64,000 nt of DNA, taken from Pelagibacteraceae bacterium AG-430-I06. Lineage in GTDB: Bacteria > Pseudomonadota > Alphaproteobacteria > Pelagibacterales > Pelagibacteraceae. Position 1 is the first letter of the stretch. Each line of letters begins with the position of its first letter. The translations under genes were made by a program, and so were the position numbers. The stretch covers positions 1-64,000 of the forward strand of contig QCOH01000006.1 in assembly GCA_003209895.1 (NCBI GenBank), given 5' to 3'. This document shows, in pieces, positions 35,355 to 45,036 of the stretch. The notes under the pieces were generated by a model. It was not told where the DNA came from, searched no databases, and saw only the letters and a program-made list of their open reading frames with translations.

Positions 35355-37183
35355 TGAAAAAAACTTTCATCTCAACTTTTCTATTTATTATATTCATTTT
35401 TTTCATATCATTAATATATTTAAGTTTTTATGGCTACGAAACAGATAGGTTTAATAGTTTAATTAAATCTGAAATAAAAAAGTCTAACAAGGATATTAAT
35501 ATTAATTTTCAAAAAATTTCAGTATTACTAGATATAAAAAAATTTACAATATTTATTAGGTTCATAAATCCTGAAATTATTTACTCACAGGTTCTAATAC
35601 CACTTCAAAATTTAAGAACAGATGTTGATTTGGAAGCATTATTAAAAAAAAAAGTTGGCATCAAAAGAGTTTTGTTATCTTCAAATTATATAGATTTTAA
35701 TGAAATAAAGACACTGGTTAAAAAAACAAAAATTAAGAGAGAAAACCTAAAATATATAAAAAATGCAAGATTTAAAATAAATAATTTGGAATTAAATTTT
35801 AACGAAGATTTTAAATTAAAAAAAGATTTCATTTTGAATGGTATTATTAATACTGCTAATATTAAAATTTCTGAGGAATACGAAATAAAAAATTTGATAA
35901 CTAACTTTCGTTACGAAAAAGATCATCTCTATTTAGATGAAGCATCTTGGAGTTTGAATAATTTAGCCAATGCTGAAAAAGATTTTTTCAGTGGAAAAAT
36001 GGATGTCAAAAAAATAAAAAAAAATTTTAATATATACCTTAGCTTCAAAACTAATAAATTATCCAGTTTTATTAAAATACCATTAATAAATTATTCATTT
36101 TCTGATGAAAATATTGCCTCTGTAGAAAGTGAAATTTTATTTAATCAAAAAAATATTTATTTCAAAAATTTATCTATAAAAAATAGCGACAATCAATTTA
36201 AAGTGATTAATCTTAGATTAAGTAATAACTTCCAATTTATAAATTTTGATCAAATATCAATAAAAACTTCCATAGATAATAGTACTAATAATGAATTTAA
36301 AATTATAAATAAGGATATTATTAAAATAGAGGGTAAAGTCTTTGATGCAAAAATGTTAATAAAAGAATTAAGCAAAGATGATGATAAAAATAATTTACTT
36401 AAAGATTTTTCAAAAAGTATAGAGATTGATTTTCAAAAAGTATTAAAAGGTGCAAAATTTCCAATTAAAAATTTTAGATTAGTTGGTAAAATTAAAAATG
36501 GCATTTTCGAAAAAATTTCAGCCAAGAGTGATTTTTCTAGTGAAGAACATTTAGATATTTCATTAAAAAAAAATAAAGAAAGTAATGAAAAAATTTTAGA
36601 AATTTTCTCAGATATAGCTACACCTGTATTAAGTGACTATAAATTTTTTAATGGCCTTGAGGGTGGAAACTTAATATACGTATCAAAATTTGATAAAAAT
36701 AAATCTTCAAATACATTAACTGTAAATAACTTTAAATTAAACGATGCTCCTGCATTGGCTAAGCTTTTAACACTTGCTGATCTCAAAGGTTTAACAGACT
36801 CATTGAAAGGTGAGGGAATAACTTTTGATACTCTTTCAATAAAATATAACACGGATCCGTCGACAATGACTATTAATGAAATATTCATGATTGGACCCTC
36901 AATATCTATTTTAATAGACGGCTATATAGAAAAGAAAAGTGGATTAGTAAGTTTAAGAGGAACTTTGGTTCCAGCTAAAACTTTAAACAATCTAATATCT
37001 AAAATTCCAGTTGTAGGAGAAATTTTGGTTGGAAAAAAAATAGGTGAGGGAATTTTTGGTTTAAGTTTTAAAATAAAAGGGATGCCAGATAATTTAAAAA
37101 CCACTGTAAACCCAGTCAAAACATTAGCTCCAAGATTTATAACAAGAGCAGTTGAAGCCGCAAAAAAAAGAAATGCTAAATAA
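35354..37183 (+). CDS. AsmA-like (YhdP/TamB-type) envelope protein
   Basis: A 609-residue protein with one N-terminal transmembrane anchor and a long periplasmic beta-rich region. The C-terminal third (GGNLIYVSKFD, LNDAPALAKLLTLADLKGL, TLVPAKTLNNLISKIPVVGEIL) is the AsmA-like C-terminal domain found in proteins that bridge the two membranes and move phospholipids. The middle is low-complexity Lys/Asn/Ile-rich. It overlaps prfB by one base, so pbp1A-prfB-asmA appear as one operon. It converges with tyrS, overlapping by eight bases. Confidence 0.8.
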   Translation: MKKTFISTFLFIIFIFFISLIYLSFYGYETDRFNSLIKSEIKKSNKDININFQKISVLLDIKKFTIFIRFINPEIIYSQVLIPLQNLRTDVDLEALLKKKVGIKRVLLSSNYIDFNEIKTLVKKTKIKRENLKYIKNARFKINNLELNFNEDFKLKKDFILNGIINTANIKISEEYEIKNLITNFRYEKDHLYLDEASWSLNNLANAEKDFFSGKMDVKKIKKNFNIYLSFKTNKLSSFIKIPLINYSFSDENIASVESEILFNQKNIYFKNLSIKNSDNQFKVINLRLSNNFQFINFDQISIKTSIDNSTNNEFKIINKDIIKIEGKVFDAKMLIKELSKDDDKNNLLKDFSKSIEIDFQKVLKGAKFPIKNFRLVGKIKNGIFEKISAKSDFSSEEHLDISLKKNKESNEKILEIFSDIATPVLSDYKFFNGLEGGNLIYVSKFDKNKSSNTLTVNNFKLNDAPALAKLLTLADLKGLTDSLKGEGITFDTLSIKYNTDPSTMTINEIFMIGPSISILIDGYIEKKSGLVSLRGTLVPAKTLNNLISKIPVVGEILVGKKIGEGIFGLSFKIKGMPDNLKTTVNPVKTLAPRFITRAVEAAKKRNAK

Positions 37184-38414
37184 CTTTTACTTTTATGTGT
37201 GTTTTTTTTCCAACTGATATTTTTATTTGATTATTTGAAATATCCTCAATATTTACGATTTTATTCTCATCGCTAACCACTAAATCATTTACCCTTATAC
37301 CTTTATTTTTTAATATTCTCCTTGCTTCACTTTTGGATTGGGTCAATCCATTCTGAAAAATCAAATCAATAATTTTTATTCCTTGTAACATAACTTTTTT
37401 AGTAATTTTTTTTTCTGGTATGTTTTTTCCCAAACCACCCTTAACAAAAGTCTCATTTGCCGTTTCAGCACTTTCAATTGCTGCTTTTGATCCATGTAAA
37501 ATAGTAGTTGCCTCATTAGCGAGTAATATTTTCAATTTATTAACATCAGTCTCATTGTCTATTTTTGGATTTAGTTCCTCTAATTCGATTTCTGTAAAAT
37601 ACTTAAGAAATTTTCTTACGTCTTGATCCGAAACATTTCTCCAAAATTGCCAATAGTCATATGGAGAAAATAATTTCCTATCAAGCCAAACAGCCCCTTT
37701 TTCAGTTTTTCCCATTTTTGCACCAGAAGATAGAGTTATCAAAGGCGTTGTAATACCGAATGTTTCTTTTTGTGAAGTTCTTCTAATTAATTCTACTCCA
37801 TTCACAATATTCCCCCATTGATCTGAACCACCCATTTGTAATACACATCCGTGTTTTGTAAAAAGTTGATAAAAATCATATGATTGTAAAATCATATAAT
37901 TAAACTCCATGTAACTAAGAGACTGTTCTCTTTGTAATCGAAGTTTAACACTATCAAAAGTCAACATTTTATTTATCGTAAAGTGTTTTCCGATGTTTCT
38001 TAGAAAATCAATATATTTAAGTTTGCTCAACCAGCTATAATTGTCTACATAAATTGGTTTCGTTTTTTTATTCTTCGTGTGCAAAAGTTTTTCAAATATC
38101 TTTTTAATACTTAAAATATTTTTTTTTATATCTTTGTGTTTTAAAATTTTCCTTGTGGAGTCTTTACCAGATGGATCTCCTATAAGTGTAGTTCCACCAC
38201 CTAGCAAAACTATTGGTTGGTGTCCGTGCTTTTGTAGAAGTCTTAAAATCATAATTTGCATAAGGCTTCCGACATGCAAGCTAGGTGCTGTACAATCAAA
38301 TCCTATATATGCTTTTATAGAACCTTTACTAGTAATTTTTTCAAGTGAGTTTAAATCTGTGCATTGGTTCAGAAATCCCCTTGATTTCATGTCAGATAAA
38401 AAAGTATTTTTCAT
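37176..38414 (-). CDS. tyrS: Tyrosyl-tRNA synthetase
   Basis: A 412-residue class I synthetase. IGFDCTAPSLHVGSLMQI holds the HIGH-like HVGS, QMGGSDQWGNIVNG binds tyrosine, and GAKMGKTEKGAVW corresponds to KMSKS. A C-terminal S4 RNA-binding domain is present (SEARRILKNKGIRVN). This is the bacterial long form. Transcribed divergently from anmK. Confidence 0.97.
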   Translation of the reverse strand: MKNTFLSDMKSRGFLNQCTDLNSLEKITSKGSIKAYIGFDCTAPSLHVGSLMQIMILRLLQKHGHQPIVLLGGGTTLIGDPSGKDSTRKILKHKDIKKNILSIKKIFEKLLHTKNKKTKPIYVDNYSWLSKLKYIDFLRNIGKHFTINKMLTFDSVKLRLQREQSLSYMEFNYMILQSYDFYQLFTKHGCVLQMGGSDQWGNIVNGVELIRRTSQKETFGITTPLITLSSGAKMGKTEKGAVWLDRKLFSPYDYWQFWRNVSDQDVRKFLKYFTEIELEELNPKIDNETDVNKLKILLANEATTILHGSKAAIESAETANETFVKGGLGKNIPEKKITKKVMLQGIKIIDLIFQNGLTQSKSEARRILKNKGIRVNDLVVSDENKIVNIEDISNNQIKISVGKKTHIKVKVI

Positions 38415-38471
38415 AGAACTTTACGTGCTAAAGCTACTATTATACAAAAATTGGTATAAATAAATATAAAT

Positions 38472-39572
38472 ATGATTAAACAGTATACAGCTTTAGGTCT
38501 TATGAGCGGAACGTCAATGGACGGTGTTGATGCCTCGATTATTCAATCTGATGGGGAGATGAAGCATCAACTGCTAATAGATAAATATTTTGAATATCCA
38601 CAGAAAATTTATGACAGCTTAGTAGAGGTTAGAGAAAAGATTAATAGTTCAAAAGATTTAAAAATTCTTTCTAAAGAATTAAATAAATTAGAAAGGGATA
38701 TAACTTTATTTCACGCAAAAGTCGTAAATGAAATTTTAAAGAAGTCAAAAACAAATATAGATATTATAGGTTTTCACGGCCAAACAATTTTTCATAATTC
38801 ATCGGAAAAAATATCTAAACAACTTGGTGATGGTAGATTATTATCTCAGCTCACGAAGAAAGATATTGTTTATAACTTTAGGCAAAACGATTTAAATAAC
38901 GGAGGTGAAGGAGCACCATTGACCCCAATCTATCACAAAATTTTAGCAAACAAATTTAATGTTAAACCTGTAACTCTTATAAATATTGGAGGAATATTAA
39001 ATAGAACAACTATAAATGCGCACGGAGAATTATCTGCTAAAGATGAAGGACCCGGCATGTGTTTGATAGACAAGTGGATAAGAATTAAATCTAAAAAAAA
39101 ATACGATATAAATGGAGATTTAGCTAACTCAGGTAAAACAAATAAGATAATCTTAGATCAATATATTGATAACTTCTTGTCAAGAAATGAAAATAAGAAT
39201 TCTTATGACACGAATGATTTTGATCTATCATTTGCAAGAGGTTTATCATTAGAGGATGGCACCTCAACTATTACCTCTATTACAATAAATATTATTAATT
39301 CATTAGCTTTAATTAATAAAGATCCTGAAATACAGAAAAGAATGATTTTGTGTGGAGGCGGTAGAAAAAATAAATTTATAGTTCAGGGAATTAAAGATTT
39401 TAATAGCAAGGTTAAATTAATAGATGATTATGGAGTCGATGGAGATTTTGTTGAGTCCCAGGCATTTGCTTATCTTGCTATTAGAGCTCTTCTTAAATTA
39501 CCAATTTCTTTTCCTAAAACAACAGGTTGTTCCAATCCATGTACTGGCGGAACTATTATAAAAGCTACATGA
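38472..39572 (+). CDS. anmK: Anhydro-N-acetylmuramic acid kinase
   Basis: A 366-residue sugar kinase of the ASKHA fold that phosphorylates 1,6-anhydroMurNAc during peptidoglycan recycling. GLMSGTSMDGVDASI is the diagnostic phosphate-binding start, followed by GFHGQTIFH, DLNNGGEGAPLTP and the ATP-site ILCGGGRKN. It suggests at least partial cell-wall recycling in this streamlined organism, although no murQ or nagZ is nearby. It overlaps the hydrolase gene on the other strand by eight bases. Confidence 0.95.
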   Translation: MIKQYTALGLMSGTSMDGVDASIIQSDGEMKHQLLIDKYFEYPQKIYDSLVEVREKINSSKDLKILSKELNKLERDITLFHAKVVNEILKKSKTNIDIIGFHGQTIFHNSSEKISKQLGDGRLLSQLTKKDIVYNFRQNDLNNGGEGAPLTPIYHKILANKFNVKPVTLINIGGILNRTTINAHGELSAKDEGPGMCLIDKWIRIKSKKKYDINGDLANSGKTNKIILDQYIDNFLSRNENKNSYDTNDFDLSFARGLSLEDGTSTITSITINIINSLALINKDPEIQKRMILCGGGRKNKFIVQGIKDFNSKVKLIDDYGVDGDFVESQAFAYLAIRALLKLPISFPKTTGCSNPCTGGTIIKAT

Positions 39573-40221
39573 TTTGGGTTTTATCTTTAATATACTGATC
39601 TATAACTTTCCTTAAATTAGCTTCCTTATTTTTAAAAAAATGATTTCCATTTTTAATTTCTTCAAAATTTACCTCTATTCCTTTTTGGTTTTTGAGCCTT
39701 GCAGATAATTCATTGATGCTTTCTTTGGAAACAAGCTCATCTTTTTCGCCAATAATAATTTGTCCTGATATTGGACAAGGAGCTAAAAAAGTAAAATCAT
39801 AAACATTTGGCTGAGGAGATACCGATATAAATCTTGTCACCTCGGGTCTTCTCATAATTAATTGCATACAAATAAGTGAGCCAAATGAAAAACCCGATAC
39901 CCAACATTGACTAAAATCTTGATTCTCCCTTTCAATCCAATCTAAAGCTGCCGCAGCATCAGACAACTCTCCTTGACCGTTATCAAAAGTACCATCGCTT
40001 TTTCCAACACCTCTGAAGTTTATTCTTAAAACAGAAAAACCACTTGAGAGAAAAGAATTAAAAATTTCTAGAACTACCCTATTATTCATTGTGCCAGAAT
40101 ATTGAGGGTGAGGTTGCAATACAATTGCAATCGGTGATTTTTCTTTTTCATTTTTATAGTACCTTCCTTCAAGTCTGCCAGCCGGGCCAGGTATAAAAAC
40201 TTCAACACTTTTTTGGTTCAT
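39565..40221 (-). CDS. Alpha/beta hydrolase of the dienelactone-hydrolase/YqiA-like group
   Basis: A 218-residue serine hydrolase. HPQYSGTMNN and LRINFRGVGKSDG precede the nucleophile elbow VSGFSFGS; the acidic residue lies in IIGEKDELV and the histidine in NGNHFF, giving a complete triad. The first segment FIPGPAGRLEGRY is common in alphaproteobacterial CocE/dienelactone-hydrolase-like proteins of unknown substrate. Cytoplasmic, no signal peptide. Confidence 0.87.
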   Translation of the reverse strand: MNQKSVEVFIPGPAGRLEGRYYKNEKEKSPIAIVLQPHPQYSGTMNNRVVLEIFNSFLSSGFSVLRINFRGVGKSDGTFDNGQGELSDAAAALDWIERENQDFSQCWVSGFSFGSLICMQLIMRRPEVTRFISVSPQPNVYDFTFLAPCPISGQIIIGEKDELVSKESINELSARLKNQKGIEVNFEEIKNGNHFFKNKEANLRKVIDQYIKDKTQIM

Positions 40222-40301
40222 AATTAATAATGATAATTAGTTTCAAAAAAAAAATAGATTTATAACATGTTTTAGCAGTGACAATTTTTTTTTTTATGAA
40301 G

Positions 40302-40330
40302 TTGACTAATTTACTAGGAATACCTAAATA
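40302..40330 (+). promoter_or_regulatory. iscR-suf promoter with overlapping candidate IscR site
   Basis: TTGACT (40302-40307) and TAAATA (40325-40330) are separated by 17 bases, a good sigma-70 promoter; transcription would begin near 40337. The sequence TTGACTAATTTACTAGGAAT between them resembles the type-1 IscR operator known from iscR promoters of other proteobacteria. Such a site would let Fe-S-loaded IscR repress the operon. The match is by memory of the motif and needs checking. Confidence 0.55.
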
Positions 40331-40352
40331 AGTATTGAAAATACTTAATTTT

Positions 40353-40778
40353 ATGAAATTAACAACTAAAGGAAGATACGCAGTTATGGCCATGGCAGAC
40401 TTGGCGGCCAATCAAAGTGGCAAACCAGTGAGTTTGACAGATATATCTTTAAGGCAAAATATATCTTTATCTTACCTTGAACAACTCTTTTCTAAATTAA
40501 AAAATCAAAAATTAGTTAAGAGTGTGCGTGGGCCATCTGGAGGATATGTTTTAGACAAGAACCCTAAAGAAATTAGAATCTCAAATATAATTTCAGCTGT
40601 GGATGAACAGATTAAAACTTTAAATTGTAAAAAAGATTCTAAAAAGAGCTGTAACGGAAAAACTATTAAGTGCATAACCCATAATTTATGGGATGATTTA
40701 GAGAGCCATATAAATAATTTTTTTGAAAAAATAAGTTTGAATGATGTGATTAAACAAAAAAGTATAGATATTAAATAA
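40353..40778 (+). CDS. iscR: Rrf2-family Fe-S-sensing regulator IscR
   Basis: About 141 residues from ATG 40353 (MKLTTKGRYAVMAMADLA), the canonical IscR N-terminus; the TTG at 40335 lies upstream of the predicted transcript start. The winged helix recognises DNA. Three cysteines (about residues 92, 100, 107) and a histidine at 110 are the [2Fe-2S] ligands. Their spacing (7 and 6 residues between) is slightly wider than in E. coli. It heads the suf operon and most likely represses it when Fe-S clusters are plentiful. Confidence 0.93.
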   Translation: MKLTTKGRYAVMAMADLAANQSGKPVSLTDISLRQNISLSYLEQLFSKLKNQKLVKSVRGPSGGYVLDKNPKEIRISNIISAVDEQIKTLNCKKDSKKSCNGKTIKCITHNLWDDLESHINNFFEKISLNDVIKQKSIDIK

Positions 40779-42215
40779 ATGAAAAATCAGAGTATAAATA
40801 CTAATGAAGAGTACAAATATGGTTTTACCACTGATATTGAAAATATTCGTGCGCCAAAAGGACTAAACGAAAAGTCAATAAAATTTATATCTGAAATGAA
40901 AAAAGAGCCAAAGTGGATGCTTGAATGGAGACTCAAGGCATATAAAAGACTTAAAAACTTAGTTGAGCCTAACTGGCAAAAACCTAAATACCCAAAAATT
41001 GATTACCAAAATCTATACTATTATTCAGCCCCTAAAAGCGCTTCTAACAAGCCCAAAAGTTTAGATGAGGTTGACCCTAAACTTATTGAAACATACAAGA
41101 AACTTGGAATTCCGCTCAATGAACAAAAAAAACTTAGCGGTGTTGCAGTTGACGCAGTTTTTGACTCGGTTTCTGTAGCAACAACTTATAAGGAGGAGCT
41201 AACAAAAAAAGGAATTATTTTTTGTTCAATATCTGAGGCAATACAAAAACATCCAGATTTAGTTAAAAAATATATTGGTTCTGTAATACCAATTACAGAC
41301 CATTATTTTGCAACCCTAAATTCAGCAGTTTTCACAGATGGCTCTTTTGTTTACATTCCTCCGAATGTGAGATGTCCAATGGAGCTTTCGACTTATTTTA
41401 GAATCAATGCATCAGAAACAGGTCAATTCGAAAGAACATTAATAATTGCAGACAAAGGTAGTTACGTTAGTTACCTAGAAGGTTGTACAGCACCAATGCG
41501 TGATGAAAATCAATTACACGCTGCCAATGTAGAGTTAATAGCTTTAGACGATGCCGAAATTAAATATTCTACAGTTCAAAATTGGTATCCAGGTGATAAA
41601 GATGGTGTAGGTGGAATATATAACTTTGTAACTAAAAGAGGAGCTTGCCGGGGTAAAAATTCAAAAATTTCATGGACGCAGGTTGAAACAGGTTCTGCTA
41701 TTACATGGAAATATCCAAGCTGTATTCTGCAAGGAGACAATTCTGTTGGAGAATTTTACTCAATAGCCATTACTAATAATCATCAAAAAGCAGACACTGG
41801 TACAAAGATGATACATCTTGGAAAAAACACAAAAAGTAAAATTATTTCAAAAGGAATATCAGCTGGTAAAGCTGACAATACTTACAGAGGTTTAGTTGAT
41901 ATATCCAGAAAAGCAAAAAACTCAAGAAATTATACTCAATGTGATTCACTTTTAATGGGAAATAAGTGTGGAGCTCATACTGTTCCTTACATTAAAAATA
42001 AAAATTCATCTTCAACAGTTGAGCATGAGGCGACCACATCAAAAATAAATGAGGAACAATTATATTATTGCAATCAAAGAGGACTTAACCAAGAAGAGGC
42101 AGTGAGTTTAATAGTAAATGGCTTCTGCAAAGAAGTTTTACAACAATTACCTATGGAATTTGCTGTGGAAGCTCAAAAATTAGTTGGTATTAGTTTGGAA
42201 GGAAGCGTAGGTTAA
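40779..42215 (+). CDS. sufB: Fe-S scaffold subunit SufB
   Basis: A 478-residue scaffold protein forming SufBC2D. Conserved segments include [37 protein letters not shown] and, near the end, [22 protein letters not shown]. The beta-helix core receives sulfur from SufS/SufE and builds [4Fe-4S] clusters. It starts directly after iscR and overlaps the VOC gene by one base. Confidence 0.97.
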   Translation: MKNQSINTNEEYKYGFTTDIENIRAPKGLNEKSIKFISEMKKEPKWMLEWRLKAYKRLKNLVEPNWQKPKYPKIDYQNLYYYSAPKSASNKPKSLDEVDPKLIETYKKLGIPLNEQKKLSGVAVDAVFDSVSVATTYKEELTKKGIIFCSISEAIQKHPDLVKKYIGSVIPITDHYFATLNSAVFTDGSFVYIPPNVRCPMELSTYFRINASETGQFERTLIIADKGSYVSYLEGCTAPMRDENQLHAANVELIALDDAEIKYSTVQNWYPGDKDGVGGIYNFVTKRGACRGKNSKISWTQVETGSAITWKYPSCILQGDNSVGEFYSIAITNNHQKADTGTKMIHLGKNTKSKIISKGISAGKADNTYRGLVDISRKAKNSRNYTQCDSLLMGNKCGAHTVPYIKNKNSSSTVEHEATTSKINEEQLYYCNQRGLNQEEAVSLIVNGFCKEVLQQLPMEFAVEAQKLVGISLEGSVG

Positions 42216-42646
42216 TGGAAAATAGATTTCATTTAGCTATACCCGCAGGTGACTTGGACAAAGCAATAAAATTTTATTGTGATACTTTAGGTTGTAGTAG
42301 AGGTAATGCAGAATTTAAATATCCAGATGCTTGGGCTGATATTAATTTTTGGGGAAATGAATTAACATTGCATGCAACAGATCCTAATAAAAAAAATGTA
42401 AGTGAGAGACATAACGTAGATATGGGAAATGTTACTGTCCCACACTTCGGGGTTCATTTAGATGCAGAAACTTTTAAAAATTTGAAAGAAAGACTTATAA
42501 GTAAAAAAATTAAGTTTATAGATCCACCATATATAAGGTTTGAAGGTGAAGATATTGAACAAGAGACCATGTTCTTGGAAGACCCAAACGGAAATTGTAT
42601 GGAAATCAAAACTATGAAAAATCCTAATACATTATTTAAAAAGTAA
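42215..42646 (+). CDS. VOC (glyoxalase-fold) family protein inside the suf operon
   Basis: A 143-residue single VOC domain: FHLAIPAGDLDKAIKFYCDTLG, HFGVHLDAETFKNLK and MFLEDPNGNCMEIK. Metal ligands expected at His6 and the final Glu are present. VOC proteins are dioxygenases, isomerases or glyoxalases; which of these applies cannot be told. It sits between sufB and sufE with one-base overlap and one-base gap, so it is translated with the Fe-S machinery. That placement is unusual and may indicate an accessory role. Confidence 0.87.
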   Translation: MENRFHLAIPAGDLDKAIKFYCDTLGCSRGNAEFKYPDAWADINFWGNELTLHATDPNKKNVSERHNVDMGNVTVPHFGVHLDAETFKNLKERLISKKIKFIDPPYIRFEGEDIEQETMFLEDPNGNCMEIKTMKNPNTLFKK

Positions 42647-42647
42647 A

Positions 42648-43061
42648 ATGAAACTAGATATCAAGCTTGACGAATACAAAAACAATATTGAGACTCTAAA
42701 GGCTATAGAAAGTTTAGAAGTTTATAGATGGCTTATTTCGTTAGGCGAAAAATTAAATGACGACCCTCTTAGTGAAGAAAGACGAACAATAAAAAATAAA
42801 GTAAAAAGTTGTCAGTTTGAATTATTCGTAGATTATGAAAATGGACGCTTTAAATCTTGGAGTAAGGCCATGGTCTCAGCTGGATATGCTTATATTTTAA
42901 TAGACATTTTCAACTCTTTGCCAATTGAGGAAGCAAAAAAAATTACAATAGACGATTTTAAGAAAATTAAAATGGACGAGTTACTGACTATGAGTAGAAA
43001 AACTGGATTCTATGAAATGATAGAAATCATGATAGGTAAATTAAAAAATGTTGGAAATTAA
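42648..43061 (+). CDS. sufE: Sulfur acceptor protein SufE
   Basis: A 137-residue SufE. The active-site loop NKVKSCQFELFV carries the persulfide cysteine at about residue 55, and LIDIFNSLPIEEAK and MSRKTGFYEMIE match the family. It takes sulfur from SufS and passes it to SufB. It overlaps sufC by 14 bases. The operon also encodes SufU, so two alternative sulfur acceptors are present. Confidence 0.93.
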   Translation: MKLDIKLDEYKNNIETLKAIESLEVYRWLISLGEKLNDDPLSEERRTIKNKVKSCQFELFVDYENGRFKSWSKAMVSAGYAYILIDIFNSLPIEEAKKITIDDFKKIKMDELLTMSRKTGFYEMIEIMIGKLKNVGN

Positions 43062-43782
43062 AAATCTTAAAGCTTCGATTAACAACAGGAGTATTCTTAA
43101 AGGTTTAAATTTAAAAATAAATCCTGGAGAAGTCCACGCGATTATGGGCCCAAATGGATCTGGTAAAAGCACTTTAGCAAATATTTTATCCGGGAAGAAT
43201 GGTTATGAAATAACAGGTGAACTAAAATATCAAGGCAAAAATCTAAAAGATATACCTGTTGAAGAAAGAGCACAGAAAGGAATCTTTTTGGCGTTTCAAT
43301 ACCCATTAGAAATTCCTGGTGTTAATACCAACAATTTTCTTAAAACCTCCTTAAATACTATAAGAAAAGCTAGAGGACAAAAAGAAATTGATACAATTAA
43401 TTTTTTAAAATTAGTAAAAGAAAAATCAAAGGAATTAGGTATTGATGAAAAGATTCTTTCTAGACAACTTAATGTGGGTTTTTCGGGAGGAGAAAAGAAA
43501 AAAAATGAAATTCTCCAAATGAAAATTTTAGATCCAAATTTAATTGTTCTAGATGAGACAGACTCCGGATTGGATATTGACGCACTGAAAACTATTGCTG
43601 AAGGTGTAAATTCATCAAGAAACAAAGAAAAAGCTTTTTTAGTTATAACTCATTATCAAAGACTTCTTGATTATATCAAACCAGATCATGTTCATGTTTT
43701 ATCAGATGGTAAAATAATTAAATCAGGAAACAAAGAACTTGCATTAGAGCTAGAAAAAAAAGGTTATAAAAAAATAAATTAA
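43048..43782 (+). CDS. sufC: Fe-S assembly ATPase SufC
   Basis: A 244-residue ABC-type ATPase. Walker A GPNGSGKST (about residues 34-42), signature LNVGFSGGEKKKNEIL, Walker B LIVLDETDSGLDIDAL and the switch histidine in VITHYQRLLDYI are all present. It drives conformational change of SufBC2D. It overlaps sufE by 14 bases and abuts sufD. Confidence 0.97.
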   Translation: MLEIKNLKASINNRSILKGLNLKINPGEVHAIMGPNGSGKSTLANILSGKNGYEITGELKYQGKNLKDIPVEERAQKGIFLAFQYPLEIPGVNTNNFLKTSLNTIRKARGQKEIDTINFLKLVKEKSKELGIDEKILSRQLNVGFSGGEKKKNEILQMKILDPNLIVLDETDSGLDIDALKTIAEGVNSSRNKEKAFLVITHYQRLLDYIKPDHVHVLSDGKIIKSGNKELALELEKKGYKKIN

Positions 43783-45036
43783 ATGATTGAAAACTTTAAA
43801 ATCAATTCTAATGAAATTGATAAAATAAATTTCATAAATAAAGAAGACAAAAATTTTAGGATTGAAAATTTAAATGCCTTTAATAGCACAGGTTTTCCAA
43901 GTAAAAAAGAGGAAGATTGGAAGTTTTCCGACACTCAAGCAATATTTTCAAAAAACTTTAAAAAGTTAAATTTAGATAATTCAAACTCTAAAGAGACAGA
44001 TATTAAATTAATAAAGGATTTTGATCATAACTATGTGTTTTTAGTTAATGGCAAACTAGTTAATAGTGAATTTAAATTTGAGGATAAAAGTAAAATAAAA
44101 ATATCCAACTATCATGAGGAAAAATTTTCTGAAACAAATAGTAAAAATCCATTTATTTGTTTAAACCATGCATTATCTAATAATGGATATTATTTAGAAA
44201 TAAAAGAGGGATATAAATTTGAAAAAGTATTAGTCATTTATAATCTTTTTACGAAAGATCTTTCGAGCCAAATACTCAATAATAAAAATAAAATAGTAGT
44301 CGGAAAAAATTCAGAACTACATACTGTTAATTACACTATAAATCGTTCAAAAAACAAGTTTATAAATAATTCATATGAGAGCACTATACTTTTTGAGAAC
44401 TCCAAATACAAAAATATTTGCATTCAAGCCAGTAAAAGTGATGGCTACTTTCACAAGTTTTCAAATAATAAACTAAGATCTGACTCCAATTTTTCAAGCT
44501 TTATTTTTTCTTCTGGTTTAAAATTTTATAAGCAGGATATTAATATTGATTTAGAGGGTGAAAATTCTGAATGTGATATTAAAGCTGCTCTTTTTTTAGA
44601 TAACGATGAGCACCAAGAAATTAAAACCAAAATTAATCATCTAGTTCCTAATTGTAAAAGTTATCAAAAAATCAAAAATGTTTTAGATTCGGAAGGCAGA
44701 GGAATTTATCAAGGAAAAATTTATGTTAAAGATATTGCTCAAAAAACAAACGCATATCAATTAAGTAAAGCATTACTTTTAGATGATAATTCTGAATTTA
44801 ATTCTAAACCCGAACTTGAAATTTATGCCGATGACGTGAAATGTTCCCACGGTTCAACATCAGGAAGTATAGATGAGAATTCAATTCACTACTTAATGAC
44901 AAGAGGATTGACCAAGAAGGAAGCAACTCAACTATTAATTAATGGATTTCTTAACGAAATAATCAGTGAAATAAAAAGTTCCACTATAAGAAAATTTGTT
45001 GAAAACAAAATAGAACTTCAAATACATGGATACTAA
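43783..45036 (+). CDS. sufD: Fe-S assembly protein SufD
   Basis: A 417-residue SufB paralogue that completes the SufBC2D complex and helps acquire iron. The N-terminal KKEEDWKFSDT and the C-terminal DDVKCSHGSTSGSIDENSIHYLMTRGL are diagnostic. The centre is unusually rich in Asn, Lys and Ser, a compositional effect of the AT-rich genome. It overlaps sufS by 11 bases. Confidence 0.95.
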   Translation: MIENFKINSNEIDKINFINKEDKNFRIENLNAFNSTGFPSKKEEDWKFSDTQAIFSKNFKKLNLDNSNSKETDIKLIKDFDHNYVFLVNGKLVNSEFKFEDKSKIKISNYHEEKFSETNSKNPFICLNHALSNNGYYLEIKEGYKFEKVLVIYNLFTKDLSSQILNNKNKIVVGKNSELHTVNYTINRSKNKFINNSYESTILFENSKYKNICIQASKSDGYFHKFSNNKLRSDSNFSSFIFSSGLKFYKQDINIDLEGENSECDIKAALFLDNDEHQEIKTKINHLVPNCKSYQKIKNVLDSEGRGIYQGKIYVKDIAQKTNAYQLSKALLLDDNSEFNSKPELEIYADDVKCSHGSTSGSIDENSIHYLMTRGLTKKEATQLLINGFLNEIISEIKSSTIRKFVENKIELQIHGY

